A stretch of 64,000 bases of DNA from Candidatus Neomarinimicrobiota bacterium (lineage in GTDB: Bacteria > Fidelibacterota > Marinisomatia > Marinisomatales > TCS55). The position numbers were made by a program, and so were the translations under genes. The notes under the pieces are model-generated. The model saw only the letters and a program-made list of their open reading frames with translations. It searched no databases and was not told the origin of the DNA. Positions 53,059 to 61,721 of the stretch are shown here, in pieces (within the stretch, counting starts at the first letter, position 1; every line of letters begins with the position of its first letter). The DNA is taken from positions 7,636 through 71,635 of the forward strand of contig JABIDL010000027.1 of NCBI GenBank assembly GCA_018651745.1. Direction: 5' to 3'.

Positions 53059-53954
53059 GCAATCAAGATCAAATGATCATGGATGGATTATTTCGAGATT
53101 TGGTTGAGGTCGTTTCCTCATCTAAAGCCAGCTTAATTACCCTCCGCTGTTTGAGCGAAGCTATTGATCAATTGGATTGCAGTCCAGATGATTTGGTTAC
53201 CCAAATTGATGGAGCGACGGAAGTGATTTTAAAAAGTCGCCCGCGAATGTTTCCGCTGGATAACCAAATTCCTCTCTTTCAAATGAAGTTAAGGGAAAGT
53301 GGAATTACGGGTGATGGAAATAAAATCAAATTAGAAGCGAAAAAAATCTTGGGCGAATTGTCAAACCAATTAAAGGAAGATTTGTTAATCCTAACTCAGC
53401 GAAGTACCGAATATATAGAGGACGGCGATATTATTATTATTCACTCCGTTGAAGAAACAGTGGAAATGTTGTTGCCTGAGGCCAAAAGAGCAGGCAAAAA
53501 TTTTGAAGTGTTGATTTTAAAACAAGACATTGTTAAAACTCGACAAGTCATAAAAACGATGGATCGCGAAGGCATTAAATACCGCATTATACCGGAATAC
53601 GATCTAGTACATTATTTTAATGAAGCGACGAAATTATTTATTGGTGCTCAGGCTATTACATCGGATAAAAAAGTTGTGGCCGATAGTGGCACTTCTAACA
53701 TTGTAAGCGAATGCCATATTCATAAATTGCCCATCTATTTGTTTGCCCTTACACTTGAATTTTCAGGGAAAATTGCCGAAGAACAAAATATCTATTTGAA
53801 AAAACAATCCGATTTCGTTGGCGATCTAGAATTCAAAATCCAATCCCATTCTCACGATATATTTCAGCTGGATTTGGTGGATCTTCTCATTACAGAAAAA
53901 GGTGAAATCGCGATCGAGCAAGTTTTGGATTATGTTCCCCTAAATGATGATTAA
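53055..53954 (+). CDS. IF-2B alpha/beta/delta-like sugar-phosphate isomerase family protein
   Basis: 299 residues. The C-terminal Rossmann-like domain has VIKTMDREGIKYRIIPEYDL, LFIGAQAITSDKKVVADSGT and the SECHIHKLPIYLFA region, typical of eIF-2B-related proteins such as methylthioribose-1-phosphate and ribose-1,5-bisphosphate isomerases. The N-terminal helical part is divergent. Exact substrate not identifiable. The ATG at 53055 overlaps the transporter stop; a longer frame from 52989 lies inside the transporter and is rejected. Confidence 0.8.
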   Translation: MSNQDQMIMDGLFRDLVEVVSSSKASLITLRCLSEAIDQLDCSPDDLVTQIDGATEVILKSRPRMFPLDNQIPLFQMKLRESGITGDGNKIKLEAKKILGELSNQLKEDLLILTQRSTEYIEDGDIIIIHSVEETVEMLLPEAKRAGKNFEVLILKQDIVKTRQVIKTMDREGIKYRIIPEYDLVHYFNEATKLFIGAQAITSDKKVVADSGTSNIVSECHIHKLPIYLFALTLEFSGKIAEEQNIYLKKQSDFVGDLEFKIQSHSHDIFQLDLVDLLITEKGEIAIEQVLDYVPLNDD

Positions 53955-54186
53955 TCTCCACCCAATCGATCCAAATTTCTAATCTGTTTCGTAATAAAAA
54001 TTCTTCTTCAGGGAAATGTGGAAAGTGTTAAAAATAAATAACGCCTTAAAATTTGCGTTATGTTTGTATAATACAAATAATAAGCAATAATGTGGTTATT
54101 CTGCAAAAATTTGATTATTTCGAACACGAGCAGTACATTCGATCTTGTTACAAACAACATAACAACCAACCATCCGATAGAATAAA

Positions 54187-54900
54187 ATGAATCAATCCAA
54201 AAAAATTTCAAATTCAATGCTACGAAAAATTCGACAAAGTGGAGGGATGTTACTTGCTTTCTTCATTGTCGGGTGTGTCATATTTAAACCACTAAAAATT
54301 GCAGTTCCTTCTGAATTATATGGTGTTGAAAGAATGAAGGTGGGCGGTGGTGAGAAATCTGTACTATTTGATTTTGGTCCGTTTCATGTGTTTGATATAG
54401 GAGAAAGCACCGGGAGAGTCTTGTACTCCGATTTTAAAAGTTCATATTACGAAATAAAATCTTTTGAATTCAAATTGAACGATCCGTTGGGGAATGTGTG
54501 GGAATGTTGGTGTGAATACCCTCAAAGAAGTTTATTTGACGAACGGATTCGGTGTACATTCCAGGACGATCGCAATCCTGCTATTCTCTGGAATCTGGTT
54601 GATTCCACGCTTACCCTAGATCAGGATATCTTAACCATTCGTCCCTATTTTAAAACGGTCGAAAAACGAAGGATTGGCAGTACGTTAATGGGTTATACGT
54701 TCTCATCTTCCGATTCTGTACGAGCGATGGTTGATATTTCAAGTGCCAGAAGTGAAGCCATTTGGATTAATCCAAATGTGAAAACAAACTCCGCATTAGC
54801 AATAGCAGCTACTTCATCGGCGTTTATTCTAAAACATCGCCAACTTCATTATAATCAGAAAATAGATGACCAAAGTCCAGGATCAGATTTTGGAATGTAA
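54187..54900 (+). CDS. Predicted lipoprotein, unknown
   Basis: 237 residues, not recognised. The N-terminus has basic residues then a hydrophobic core ending FFIVGC, a lipobox with Cys30, so a lipoprotein is likely. The mature part is beta-rich and contains CWCEYPQR with a Cys pair. Alternative in-frame starts are 54217 and 54247 (the latter preceded by GGAGGG); all three keep the lipobox. Isolated between two intergenic stretches. Confidence 0.65.
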   Translation: MNQSKKISNSMLRKIRQSGGMLLAFFIVGCVIFKPLKIAVPSELYGVERMKVGGGEKSVLFDFGPFHVFDIGESTGRVLYSDFKSSYYEIKSFEFKLNDPLGNVWECWCEYPQRSLFDERIRCTFQDDRNPAILWNLVDSTLTLDQDILTIRPYFKTVEKRRIGSTLMGYTFSSSDSVRAMVDISSARSEAIWINPNVKTNSALAIAATSSAFILKHRQLHYNQKIDDQSPGSDFGM

Positions 54901-54957
54901 TTTAGAAATTTTCGATCATTATATGAAATTTACTTATTTGATAACACCGATTATACC

Positions 54958-55530
54958 ATGATACAAAAACCAGTTACAGTTGCCGTAAATGATTTTGTCC
55001 GAAGACAAATAAAAGGCTCAGGCAAAACCTATTCCCCGACAATGAGTTTTGAAGAAATCGCAAATGTGGCACAAGAACATTTACACAACGGGAATTACAG
55101 AGAAGGATATCGGGATGGTGTTCGAATCATTTCTGTTCGCAGTGAATTTAATCAATCCTTCGTCTGCCCTTTTATTAAACTGGAAAAATCTTCAATTCTA
55201 AATGCAACCGTAGTAAAGAGAAGACCGGAAGAAGAACCCTACATCCAAATTCGCGCAACCAAGGGTAAGCCACTACTAACGGGAAAAGTGGAACTAATCC
55301 TATACCGTCATGATGTTTTAGCGGAAAACAAGGAACACTCGACTGAAGAAGATTGGGAATTAATCAGCATGCATGCGCTACCGAAAGGCGTAGAAAAATT
55401 ACCGATGGGTCCTGTGACCATGATGAGAAACCAGCTTGAACTTGCCGGCGGAACCAAAGCACATTATTCATCGGAAGAATGGGCAGAAGCGGTACGGTTT
55501 TGGCAGCAATACGCTGCTTTGGAAATCTAG
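54958..55530 (+). CDS. DUF3228 family protein
   Basis: 190 residues. The ending PMGPVTMMRNQLELAGGTKA is the signature of DUF3228 proteins, which are found in bacteria and some eukaryotes and have no known role. The N-terminal VNDFVRRQIKGSGKTY and the region GYRDGVRIISVRSEFN also fit. No signal peptide is seen, so it is cytoplasmic. Convergent with the sorting-domain gene, 1 base apart. Confidence 0.83.
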   Translation: MIQKPVTVAVNDFVRRQIKGSGKTYSPTMSFEEIANVAQEHLHNGNYREGYRDGVRIISVRSEFNQSFVCPFIKLEKSSILNATVVKRRPEEEPYIQIRATKGKPLLTGKVELILYRHDVLAENKEHSTEEDWELISMHALPKGVEKLPMGPVTMMRNQLELAGGTKAHYSSEEWAEAVRFWQQYAALEI

Positions 55531-55531
55531 C

Positions 55532-56455
55532 TTATTTCAGGAACAGGATTTTCCGTGTAGCGATGCCGGAAGAAGATGAAAGCAACGCAAAATATAATCC
55601 GGCTGACTGATTTTGAGGATGCCAGACAATTGAGTGTGTCCCGGGCTGATAAGAACCATTAGACAATCTTTGAACATGAGCGCCGGTAACATCAACAATA
55701 TCAAGTGTAATAAACGTTTTCTCGTTGACTGAGAATATTATGGTTGTGGATGGATTAAACGGGTTCGGGGCAATGGTTTGTATCTCAAATTGTCTTGGGA
55801 TAACCTGAGATTCAGGTTGCACGGCCAAATCTATTGGTATTTCCGCCGGATAAAGATTGAATTGTCCATTGGTAATAGTTTTAGCATAAAAAATATTGGT
55901 CGGAGTAACGAGACCGTTAAAAGATCCCGCCACAGAATCCGAATCGGAAGTGGCAAACGTAATACCTCCGCTGACATTGACGTAAGCGTTGTTAACTAAA
56001 AGAGTAAGTATCTCAGCTAAAAGGCTATCTGTATTAATGGAATCCGGATTAACGATATCTGAGGAATCAGGCAAAATGCTGAATAAATCTGCCGCAAATA
56101 CGGAATCAATATTTTCTAACAAAATCATGGATGGAAACGGATCCTCAGGATTAAATATCGGAAAAGTAGCGTCCGTTATTCCATCCCCGGTTGTATCTCT
56201 CAGTAAAATTAGAAAAATATCTACCGAATCGTCGCCGGCTGGCTGAAAAGCACTGATAATAAGAGTGGTTGTATCTTCATCCGCAAATTGAATCGCTCCG
56301 GCACCCGAAGTAGTGTCCACGCTAAAATCACCGGAGAACGTTCCATTGCCGCCAAGGCCGCTATAATTAAATGATAGAGATCCAGAATAGGTAGTTGGGT
56401 CTTGCCCAAACAAGGGAAGCAATAAAATTAAAGTTATGATGATGATTCTATGCAT
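55532..56455 (-). CDS. Secreted protein with C-terminal sorting-type domain
   Basis: About 307 residues from the ATG at 56455. A signal peptide (HRIIIITLILLLPLFGQ) precedes a Ser/Thr/Asp-rich beta region (about 20-220). A C-terminal domain (about 225-307) contains IAPNPFNPSTTIIFSVNEK and GLYFALLSSSSGIATRKILF, typical of the FlgD-like/T9SS-type sorting domain of FCB exoproteins. The central part has no known family. An upstream in-frame ATG at 56503 overlaps the tRNA and is rejected. Confidence 0.82.
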   Translation of the reverse strand: MHRIIIITLILLLPLFGQDPTTYSGSLSFNYSGLGGNGTFSGDFSVDTTSGAGAIQFADEDTTTLIISAFQPAGDDSVDIFLILLRDTTGDGITDATFPIFNPEDPFPSMILLENIDSVFAADLFSILPDSSDIVNPDSINTDSLLAEILTLLVNNAYVNVSGGITFATSDSDSVAGSFNGLVTPTNIFYAKTITNGQFNLYPAEIPIDLAVQPESQVIPRQFEIQTIAPNPFNPSTTIIFSVNEKTFITLDIVDVTGAHVQRLSNGSYQPGTHSIVWHPQNQSAGLYFALLSSSSGIATRKILFLK

Positions 56456-56494
56456 CTTCGCGCCTTTGTGTTGGAATGTTATGGAAAAAAGTTG

Positions 56495-56567
56495 TGGGCC
56501 CACCAGGATTCGAACCTGGAACCGACGGATTATGAGTCCGGCGCTCTAACCGTTGAGCTATGGGCCC
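56495..56567 (-). tRNA. tRNA with CAT anticodon, probably tRNA-Ile2 (lysidine type)
   Basis: 73 bases on the minus strand: acceptor GGGCCCA/TGGGCCC, D arm with GCTCAACGGTTAGAGC, anticodon loop CTCATAA, T arm CCAGG TTCGAAT CCTGG; discriminator A, CCA not encoded. The GGACTCATAATCC context resembles E. coli ileX (k2CAU), which decodes AUA after lysidine modification, more than elongator Met. Confidence 0.88.
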
Positions 56568-57045
56568 CAAAGGGTGTGAAATTTAACGCTGCAGCTTAAT
56601 TAATGAACAACCAACTTAAGTATTAAATGTTGAAGTACATACCGATCCGGATCATAGGGAGGTAGATGGGTGGACACCTAACAAACAAGAAGTTAAGATA
56701 AATTTACCTGCACCATAATCTTTTTGGGAATATAAGATCCAATTGTTCGGGAAGATGTATGAACTAAAGCAACAACTATATAATAGCTATTCTGTTTCAA
56801 TGCAATTGAGTTGCCCATCAAGTGGAGAGATTAACACATTGTGTTTGTTTGGTGTGTATTTTAACCTATGTAGGAAATTTCATAGATTGATGAAATGTGT
56901 ATATATGAACAGATTGGTATGGTTGGTTACTGTTCGAGGGTACCATTGCACATATTTATCAATTGTAGTTCAATAAAGTTTACGTTACGTTTACATAGAG
57001 AAACAAAATGTTACTATACATCATCCTCTTTATCCATCTGCCTCC

Positions 57046-57122
57046 CTTTGCGAAAGCTTGTTACTTCCGCAAAGTTGTATCGTGGACCTCAATCATCCAT
57101 AATCGAGGAAGCTCTCCCAAAA
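57046..57122. repeat. Direct repeat copy 1 of 2 (about 77 bp)
   Basis: Matches 57226-57302 at a fixed offset of 180 bases; shared blocks are ACTTCCGCAAAGTTGT, CTCAATCATC and GCTCTCCCAA (GCGCTCCCAA in copy 2). Identity by eye is about 80%. Function unknown. Confidence 0.75.
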
Positions 57123-57225
57123 CATCAGAGAGTACCACAACCATCATTAGTCATGGAAGAATGTCTCTTTAAAGGGAATTTATAGGCCCACAACCACCTT
57201 GGTTGTGCCCAATTCCTATTCATTC

Positions 57226-57302
57226 CTTTTTGAAAGGTTTCCACTTCCGCAAAGTTGTTTTGTGAATCTCAATCATCTATTGTCGAGAAAGCGCTCCCAA
57301 AC
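57226..57302. repeat. Direct repeat copy 2 of 2 (about 77 bp)
   Basis: Second copy of the 57046-57122 repeat, diverged by substitutions only, which keeps the 180-base offset constant along the whole length. Confidence 0.75.
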
Positions 57303-57476
57303 ACCAGCCCAGTCATCGCGAGGATGCACGAGGACGCTATCCCCAAATATCTGTTTCAATTAAATTTGTAAATGAGTTGTATTATTATGTATAAGTTGTT
57401 TAAAATAGACAAATTCAATGAACAAAATGTGTACTAATATTGATAAATCGAGGTGTATATACACAAGAGGTGTATT

Positions 57477-59882
57477 ATGAAACAATGGTTGAATAACAAC
57501 ACAATTCTAACTCTCCTTCTTTTCTCTGTGCTCTGCAATGTGTCTGGGCAAAGTACTGCCGAATTAAAGAAAAAAGCACAAGAAATGGGGATAACTCCTA
57601 CACAAGCAAAAGAAATCGCCAAGCAGCGGGGGATGACGGACGCTCAAATCCAAGCCGAATTAAAAAAACGAGGGGTGTCTGCTGATTCTGAACTCGGAGG
57701 TTTGACTTCCCAAGAAGAAACAAGCGCGGATGGTTCCACTGAATTAACTGAAGAATCGGTAGTGGATTCTCCTGCTGAGGATGAAATAGAACCGGAGTCT
57801 GAAGAACAAGCTGCTCTAAAACCTCTTAACCGGTTCGGATATGATATTTTCCGTGGAGACCCCAGTGTATTCCAATCCTCCAATTTTGGCGCTGTTGATC
57901 CCAATTATAATATTGGTCCTGGCGATGAGGTTATCATTATGCTCTGGGGCGAAACGCAATTTCGACAAGTCTTTACGGTAAATCGAGAGGGGTTTATTTT
58001 TATGCCGGAAGTTGGACAAGTTTTTGTAAACAGTCAAACTCTCGGAGAACTGGAACGGAAACTTTCTCGCCTGCTTTCAAAAGTATATTCCAGCATCAGT
58101 CCCTCAACCGGGAAGGCTACAACTTTTATGGATGTGAGTTTGGGGAACCTACGCCCGCTCAGAATAATGGTTTTGGGTGAAGTTTCTCAGCCCGGCGCCT
58201 ATTCTGTAAGCCCATCCGCCACATTGTTCACGGCATTATACTATTTTCGAGGTCCAACAGCTCTTGGGTCATTGAGAGATATTAGACTCATCAGAAACGG
58301 GAAGCAAATTGCCAGCATTGATTTTTATGATTATCTGCTTAGTGGTAAACAAACGAATGATGTCCGTTTACAACTTGATGATGTGATTTTTATCCCAACT
58401 AGAGGGAAAACTATATCCATCCAAGGATCTATTAATCGAAATGCCATATTTGAGTTAAAACAAGATGAGAATATCAGCGATCTTGTTCAAATGGCCGGAG
58501 GTATAGAAATAACCGCCTTCATCGACCGCGCCCAAATTGACCGAGTTGTTCCTTTTGAAGATAGAACGGAAGATTGGAATGACCGAGTTTTAACAGATTT
58601 TAACCTTGGTGAAGAATTAGCCGGGGGAAAAACACAAATTCGGTTACACGATGGTGATAAAATTCAGATTTTTTCTATTTTAGACATGCACAAGAACGAT
58701 GTTCATATCGTTGGTTCTTCTGTCGTTCGCCCCGGTCGGTATGAGCTTAAGCCGGGTATGCGCGTTGGAGACCTTGTGGAAATGGCAGAAGGCCTACTGA
58801 GTGATGTATATTTACCACAAGCTCATCTCATCCGCACTCGTCCGGAAGATTTACGAGATGAACTATTAACAATCAACTTAGGAAAAGCGTTGGAAGGTGA
58901 CACGTTAAATAATATCGAATTACAATGGATGGATAGATTGGTGGTTTTTAATGAGAATACAATTGAAAATTCGTTCAAATACGTTCGCATTTTAGGATCT
59001 GTAAAATCACCCGGCACCAAACCATTTTTTCCCGGAATGACGCTCAAAGAACTATTTTTGAATGCCGGTGGGTTTACGCCTGAAGTGTACCGCGCAAAAG
59101 TAGAAATTTCTCGGATTGATCCGGAAAATCCCCAACCAAATGATTATGCGAAAATTATTACTTTATCGTTTAACCAACACGATGCGGTTTCGCCCTATTT
59201 CTCACTTGACAATCTGCAAGACAGGGGCGGCATATTTTGTAATTACGAAATCCAGCCCAATGATATTGTCAGCATCCGCCGGGATCCGTATTTTAACCCG
59301 CAGAGACAAGTAACCATTGCCGGATCCGTTGTGTATCCCGGGACGTACAGTATTGATTCCCCAACTGAAAAAATTACGGATATTGTTTCTCGCGCCGGCG
59401 GTCTCCGACCTGAAGCATATCCCATGGGATCAACTTTTCAGAGAAACGGTGTGGATATTCAAATATCTATGAAAGAAATTTTGCGAAGGCCATCATCTTC
59501 GATGAATTTCACCCTAAAACACGGTGATATCATTGCCATTCCAGAACATCCTGAATTGGTATATGTTAATGGCGAAGTCAATAGCCCCGGAGCATATAAA
59601 TATATTCCCGGGAAAAACCTTCGGTATTATCTCAAGAATGCAGGTGGCTATGCTCCCGATGCTGATGTAGATAATGTTTATGCCTCGTCTCCCGATGGAA
59701 CTTCTATTCTTCATTCCAAGTGGAGTTTATTTTCTCCCGGAATTCCGGATGGGTCCATTATTACTGTTTCAAGGGTAGAAGATGCGGAACCGTTTGATAA
59801 GACGGAATTTGCTAAGGAAATGACTGCTATTTTTGCGAATTTTGCGCAAGTTGTTTCTGTCATTTATTTAGCCACTAGGTAA
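57477..59882 (+). CDS. Wza-like polysaccharide exporter with multiple SLBB domains
   Basis: About 801 residues from the ATG at 57477 (AGAGG upstream). A signal peptide (to about residue 25) precedes a helical linker (TPTQAKEIAKQRGMTDAQ), an acidic stretch, and the polysaccharide-export domain at about 142 (YNIGPGDEVIIMLWGETQ). At least six SLBB-type segments follow, starting near residues 231, 311, 409, 502, 611 and 694, each with a G-x-V-x-x-PG-x-Y pattern. It is much longer than E. coli Wza (about 380). The C-terminal FANFAQVVSVIYLATR may be the membrane-spanning helix. It likely forms the outer-membrane channel for capsule or exopolysaccharide. Confidence 0.92.
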   Translation: MKQWLNNNTILTLLLFSVLCNVSGQSTAELKKKAQEMGITPTQAKEIAKQRGMTDAQIQAELKKRGVSADSELGGLTSQEETSADGSTELTEESVVDSPAEDEIEPESEEQAALKPLNRFGYDIFRGDPSVFQSSNFGAVDPNYNIGPGDEVIIMLWGETQFRQVFTVNREGFIFMPEVGQVFVNSQTLGELERKLSRLLSKVYSSISPSTGKATTFMDVSLGNLRPLRIMVLGEVSQPGAYSVSPSATLFTALYYFRGPTALGSLRDIRLIRNGKQIASIDFYDYLLSGKQTNDVRLQLDDVIFIPTRGKTISIQGSINRNAIFELKQDENISDLVQMAGGIEITAFIDRAQIDRVVPFEDRTEDWNDRVLTDFNLGEELAGGKTQIRLHDGDKIQIFSILDMHKNDVHIVGSSVVRPGRYELKPGMRVGDLVEMAEGLLSDVYLPQAHLIRTRPEDLRDELLTINLGKALEGDTLNNIELQWMDRLVVFNENTIENSFKYVRILGSVKSPGTKPFFPGMTLKELFLNAGGFTPEVYRAKVEISRIDPENPQPNDYAKIITLSFNQHDAVSPYFSLDNLQDRGGIFCNYEIQPNDIVSIRRDPYFNPQRQVTIAGSVVYPGTYSIDSPTEKITDIVSRAGGLRPEAYPMGSTFQRNGVDIQISMKEILRRPSSSMNFTLKHGDIIAIPEHPELVYVNGEVNSPGAYKYIPGKNLRYYLKNAGGYAPDADVDNVYASSPDGTSILHSKWSLFSPGIPDGSIITVSRVEDAEPFDKTEFAKEMTAIFANFAQVVSVIYLATR

Positions 59883-60014
59883 TCACTCCCGTGATGCTGA
59901 ATACATTCCGCTATTTCCCTTCCCCTTTTTTTATTAACAACCCCTCTGTGTCCAACCTTTCAATCTCCCCCAATGTTATATCAATCCAAAAACCCACTAA
60001 TCAAATTTTTCATA

Positions 60015-60046
60015 AACACCCGAACACCCGAACACATGAACACTTC
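60015..60046. repeat. Octamer tandem repeat AACACCCG
   Basis: Four 8-base units (two perfect AACACCCG, then AACACATG and AACACTTC), about 27 bases upstream of the HTH-Wzz start. Length change here could alter the spacing between promoter and start. Confidence 0.6.
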
Positions 60047-60072
60047 CCCTCTGTGTTCTCTGTGGCTAAAAA

Positions 60073-61311
60073 ATGAATTTTGACCAACTCCTAGAATTAT
60101 TGTACAATGCCAAGGGCATCACCCGGCTGGCAGACGTTGCCCGCGAGCTCGATGTTTCGCCCCAGGCGGTCAGCAACTGGAAGGCACGAAACCAAGTGCC
60201 GTATAAATACGTGGTAATAGTGAAAGAGCGCTTCGTTGCTGGAGAACTTGAAGGAGTGGAATCAGAAGAATCGGATAGAAATGTAAAACCACGTGCCGAA
60301 GAACTTCAGGCGCCAATGCCGTACGGTCCGTATGGTTTCCCCGAAGAGGACGAAATATCTCTGTGGGAAATTTTAGATGTGCTTAAAGAAAATATTCGGC
60401 TGATTCTAATCATTCCAACGGTAACCTGCATTCTAACCATCATTTATGTGCTCTTTATTGCTCAGCCGGTATTTACCTCCTCAGCGACTATTATTCCGGC
60501 AAGTGGAGAAAGTTCTATCGGGAATCTAGCGGGGATGGCTGCCCAATTTGGGATAACGGTACCCGGCGGGAATGAATCTGCCCCAAGTATGGTTTACCCG
60601 GAAATTATTCAAAGCCGGACGCTTGCTCGAAAACTTCTTAACAGAAAATTTAATACAAATGAGTACGGCCAAAATAAAACACTACTCCACATTCTTATGG
60701 TTGGGCACGATGAGCCAGAATATGGGTCGGATACCTTAGAAGCTTTGGCTATAGAATATTTGCAGGGAGAGGCGATTTCGGTTGAAAAAGATCGCCAATC
60801 GTCTATCCTTACGTTGACAGTCCAAGCCTTTGAGCCTCAACTGGCGGCAGATATGGCGACAGCATTGATTGAAGAATTGGATGAACATCAAAAACAATTC
60901 AACATTGAACAGGCAGCAAAAAAACGTATATTTATTGAAGAACGAATTGAAGAAGTGCGGTTGGATTTAGAAACAGCTGAAGAAGTACTCAAGGATTGGA
61001 GGCAGGGAAATAGAAATATCGGAGATTCGCCTGCACTTTTATTAGAGCAGGAACGCCTCATGCGAGAATCTGAAGTGCAAAAAAGTCTTTACATTACCCT
61101 AAAGCAAGAATATGAAATGGCTAAAATTGAAGAGGTGGAAGAATCTGATATTATATATATTTTGGATAAACCTGAGGTGCCTTTAGATAGAAGCAGCCCG
61201 AAGAGAAAGATGAGTGTGCTGCTGGCGGGGTTTCTCGGGATTGGAATGGGGGTGGTTGCGGCCTTCATAAGAAACTGGTACGAAACATCGCAAGATAAAG
61301 TAGCGGAATGA
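60073..61311 (+). CDS. Wzz-type polysaccharide co-polymerase fused to an N-terminal HTH domain
   Basis: 412 residues. Residues about 1-60 form a phage CI repressor-like HTH (GITRLADVARELDVSPQAVS, then NWKARNQVPYKYVVIVKERF). After a linker comes the Wzz architecture: membrane helix 1 at about 109-133, a periplasmic coiled-coil region with EERIEEVRLDLETAEEVLKD, the Pro-rich KPEVPLDRSSPKRK, and membrane helix 2 at about 380-402. Wzz proteins set polysaccharide chain length. A cytoplasmic DNA-binding-type domain on such a protein is unusual. No tyrosine-kinase domain is present. It lies 190 bases after the SLBB exporter, in the same direction. Confidence 0.87.
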   Translation: MNFDQLLELLYNAKGITRLADVARELDVSPQAVSNWKARNQVPYKYVVIVKERFVAGELEGVESEESDRNVKPRAEELQAPMPYGPYGFPEEDEISLWEILDVLKENIRLILIIPTVTCILTIIYVLFIAQPVFTSSATIIPASGESSIGNLAGMAAQFGITVPGGNESAPSMVYPEIIQSRTLARKLLNRKFNTNEYGQNKTLLHILMVGHDEPEYGSDTLEALAIEYLQGEAISVEKDRQSSILTLTVQAFEPQLAADMATALIEELDEHQKQFNIEQAAKKRIFIEERIEEVRLDLETAEEVLKDWRQGNRNIGDSPALLLEQERLMRESEVQKSLYITLKQEYEMAKIEEVEESDIIYILDKPEVPLDRSSPKRKMSVLLAGFLGIGMGVVAAFIRNWYETSQDKVAE

Positions 61312-61370
61312 TTTTTCTTAAACACCTTAACACTTTTGTCTTAACACTTTTTCTGGTTTGTTTTTCTTTT

Positions 61371-61410
61371 TTCAATAGAGCGGATATTTCGCCATTTTCT
61401 TTGGCGCAAA
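61371..61410. repeat. 40-bp dispersed repeat A, copy 1
   Basis: Matches 63947-63985 almost base for base, with the hairpin core CGCCA...TGGCG. It directly precedes the MITE-like element here, but follows it in copy 2. Confidence 0.75.
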
Positions 61411-61572
61411 AAACAATATCATCCACGAATGACACGAATAATCACAAATATCAAAAAAGAAATGATCCATATTCTTGCAGTAAACATTGATGAAAAATTA
61501 TAATGCAACTGCTAACCACCTAACAAAGCCATAAAAATAATTCGTGTTTTTTTCGTGCAATTCGTGGACAGG
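61411..61572. mobile_element. MITE-like inverted-repeat element, copy 1
   Basis: A 162-base unit nearly identical to 63772-63937. The inverted ends are TCCACGAAT (61422-61430) and ATTCGTGGA (61560-61568), extended imperfectly to about 17 bases with internal CACGAA. No coding capacity. Two copies within 2.4 kb bracket the regulatory genes of the polysaccharide locus. Movement by a transposase elsewhere is inferred only. Confidence 0.65.
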
Positions 61573-61584
61573 TTTTTCTTTTTT

Positions 61585-61619
61585 TCAATTTTCAATCCTC
61601 AATAGTCAATTATCAATTA
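61585..61619. repeat. Heptanucleotide repeat (TCAATNN) x5
   Basis: Five consecutive 7-base units with the frame TCAAT kept in all. Similar heptamer arrays occur at 62613-62675 and 63248-63282, resembling the short tandem repeats described in cyanobacteria. Confidence 0.7.
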
Positions 61620-61657
61620 CGAGGTGTAAAGTGAAATCCTTTATCCAAAAAATTATA

Positions 61658-61689
61658 TTGACACATATAGTTTCAAAAGCGTACTATAT
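61658..61689 (+). promoter_or_regulatory. Promoter with embedded operator for the winged-helix regulator
   Basis: A TTGACA -35 at 61658-61663 and a TACTAT -10 at 61682-61687 (18-base spacing). ATATAGT (61665-61671) and ACTATAT (61683-61689) form a perfect 7-bp inverted repeat with an 11-base spacer that lies over the spacer and -10, as expected of an autoregulatory operator. Confidence 0.6.
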
Positions 61690-61721
61690 AACGAGTAATA
61701 AAATTACACGATAAAGAACTA

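Larger units (their letters stand above)
56568..57476. other. 909-base gene-free region upstream of the polysaccharide locus
   Basis: No convincing coding frame: the longest open frames (up to about 96 codons) lack ribosome sites, family similarity and codon pattern. It holds two ~77-bp degenerate direct repeats 180 bases apart, a small hairpin (CACAACC/GGTTGTG, 57189-57207), and at 57311-57341 a sequence resembling the widespread GTCATTGCGAGGA-type dispersed repeat. The last 100 bases are AT-rich and should contain the promoter of the SLBB exporter gene. Confidence 0.6.

Noticed and set aside
56495-56567. Assignment of the CAT-anticodon tRNA as elongator Met
   Set aside because: The anticodon arm context matches Ile2 (lysidine) tRNAs better, though a check with tRNA models and for tilS is needed to settle it.
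56743-57185. Two overlapping open frames of 77 and 96 codons upstream of the polysaccharide locus
   Set aside because: No ribosome sites, no domain, and one runs through a degenerate non-coding repeat.
61308-61490. 60-codon open frame after the HTH-Wzz gene
   Set aside because: It runs through repeat A and into the MITE-like element and lacks a ribosome site; the hydrophobic start is not enough support.
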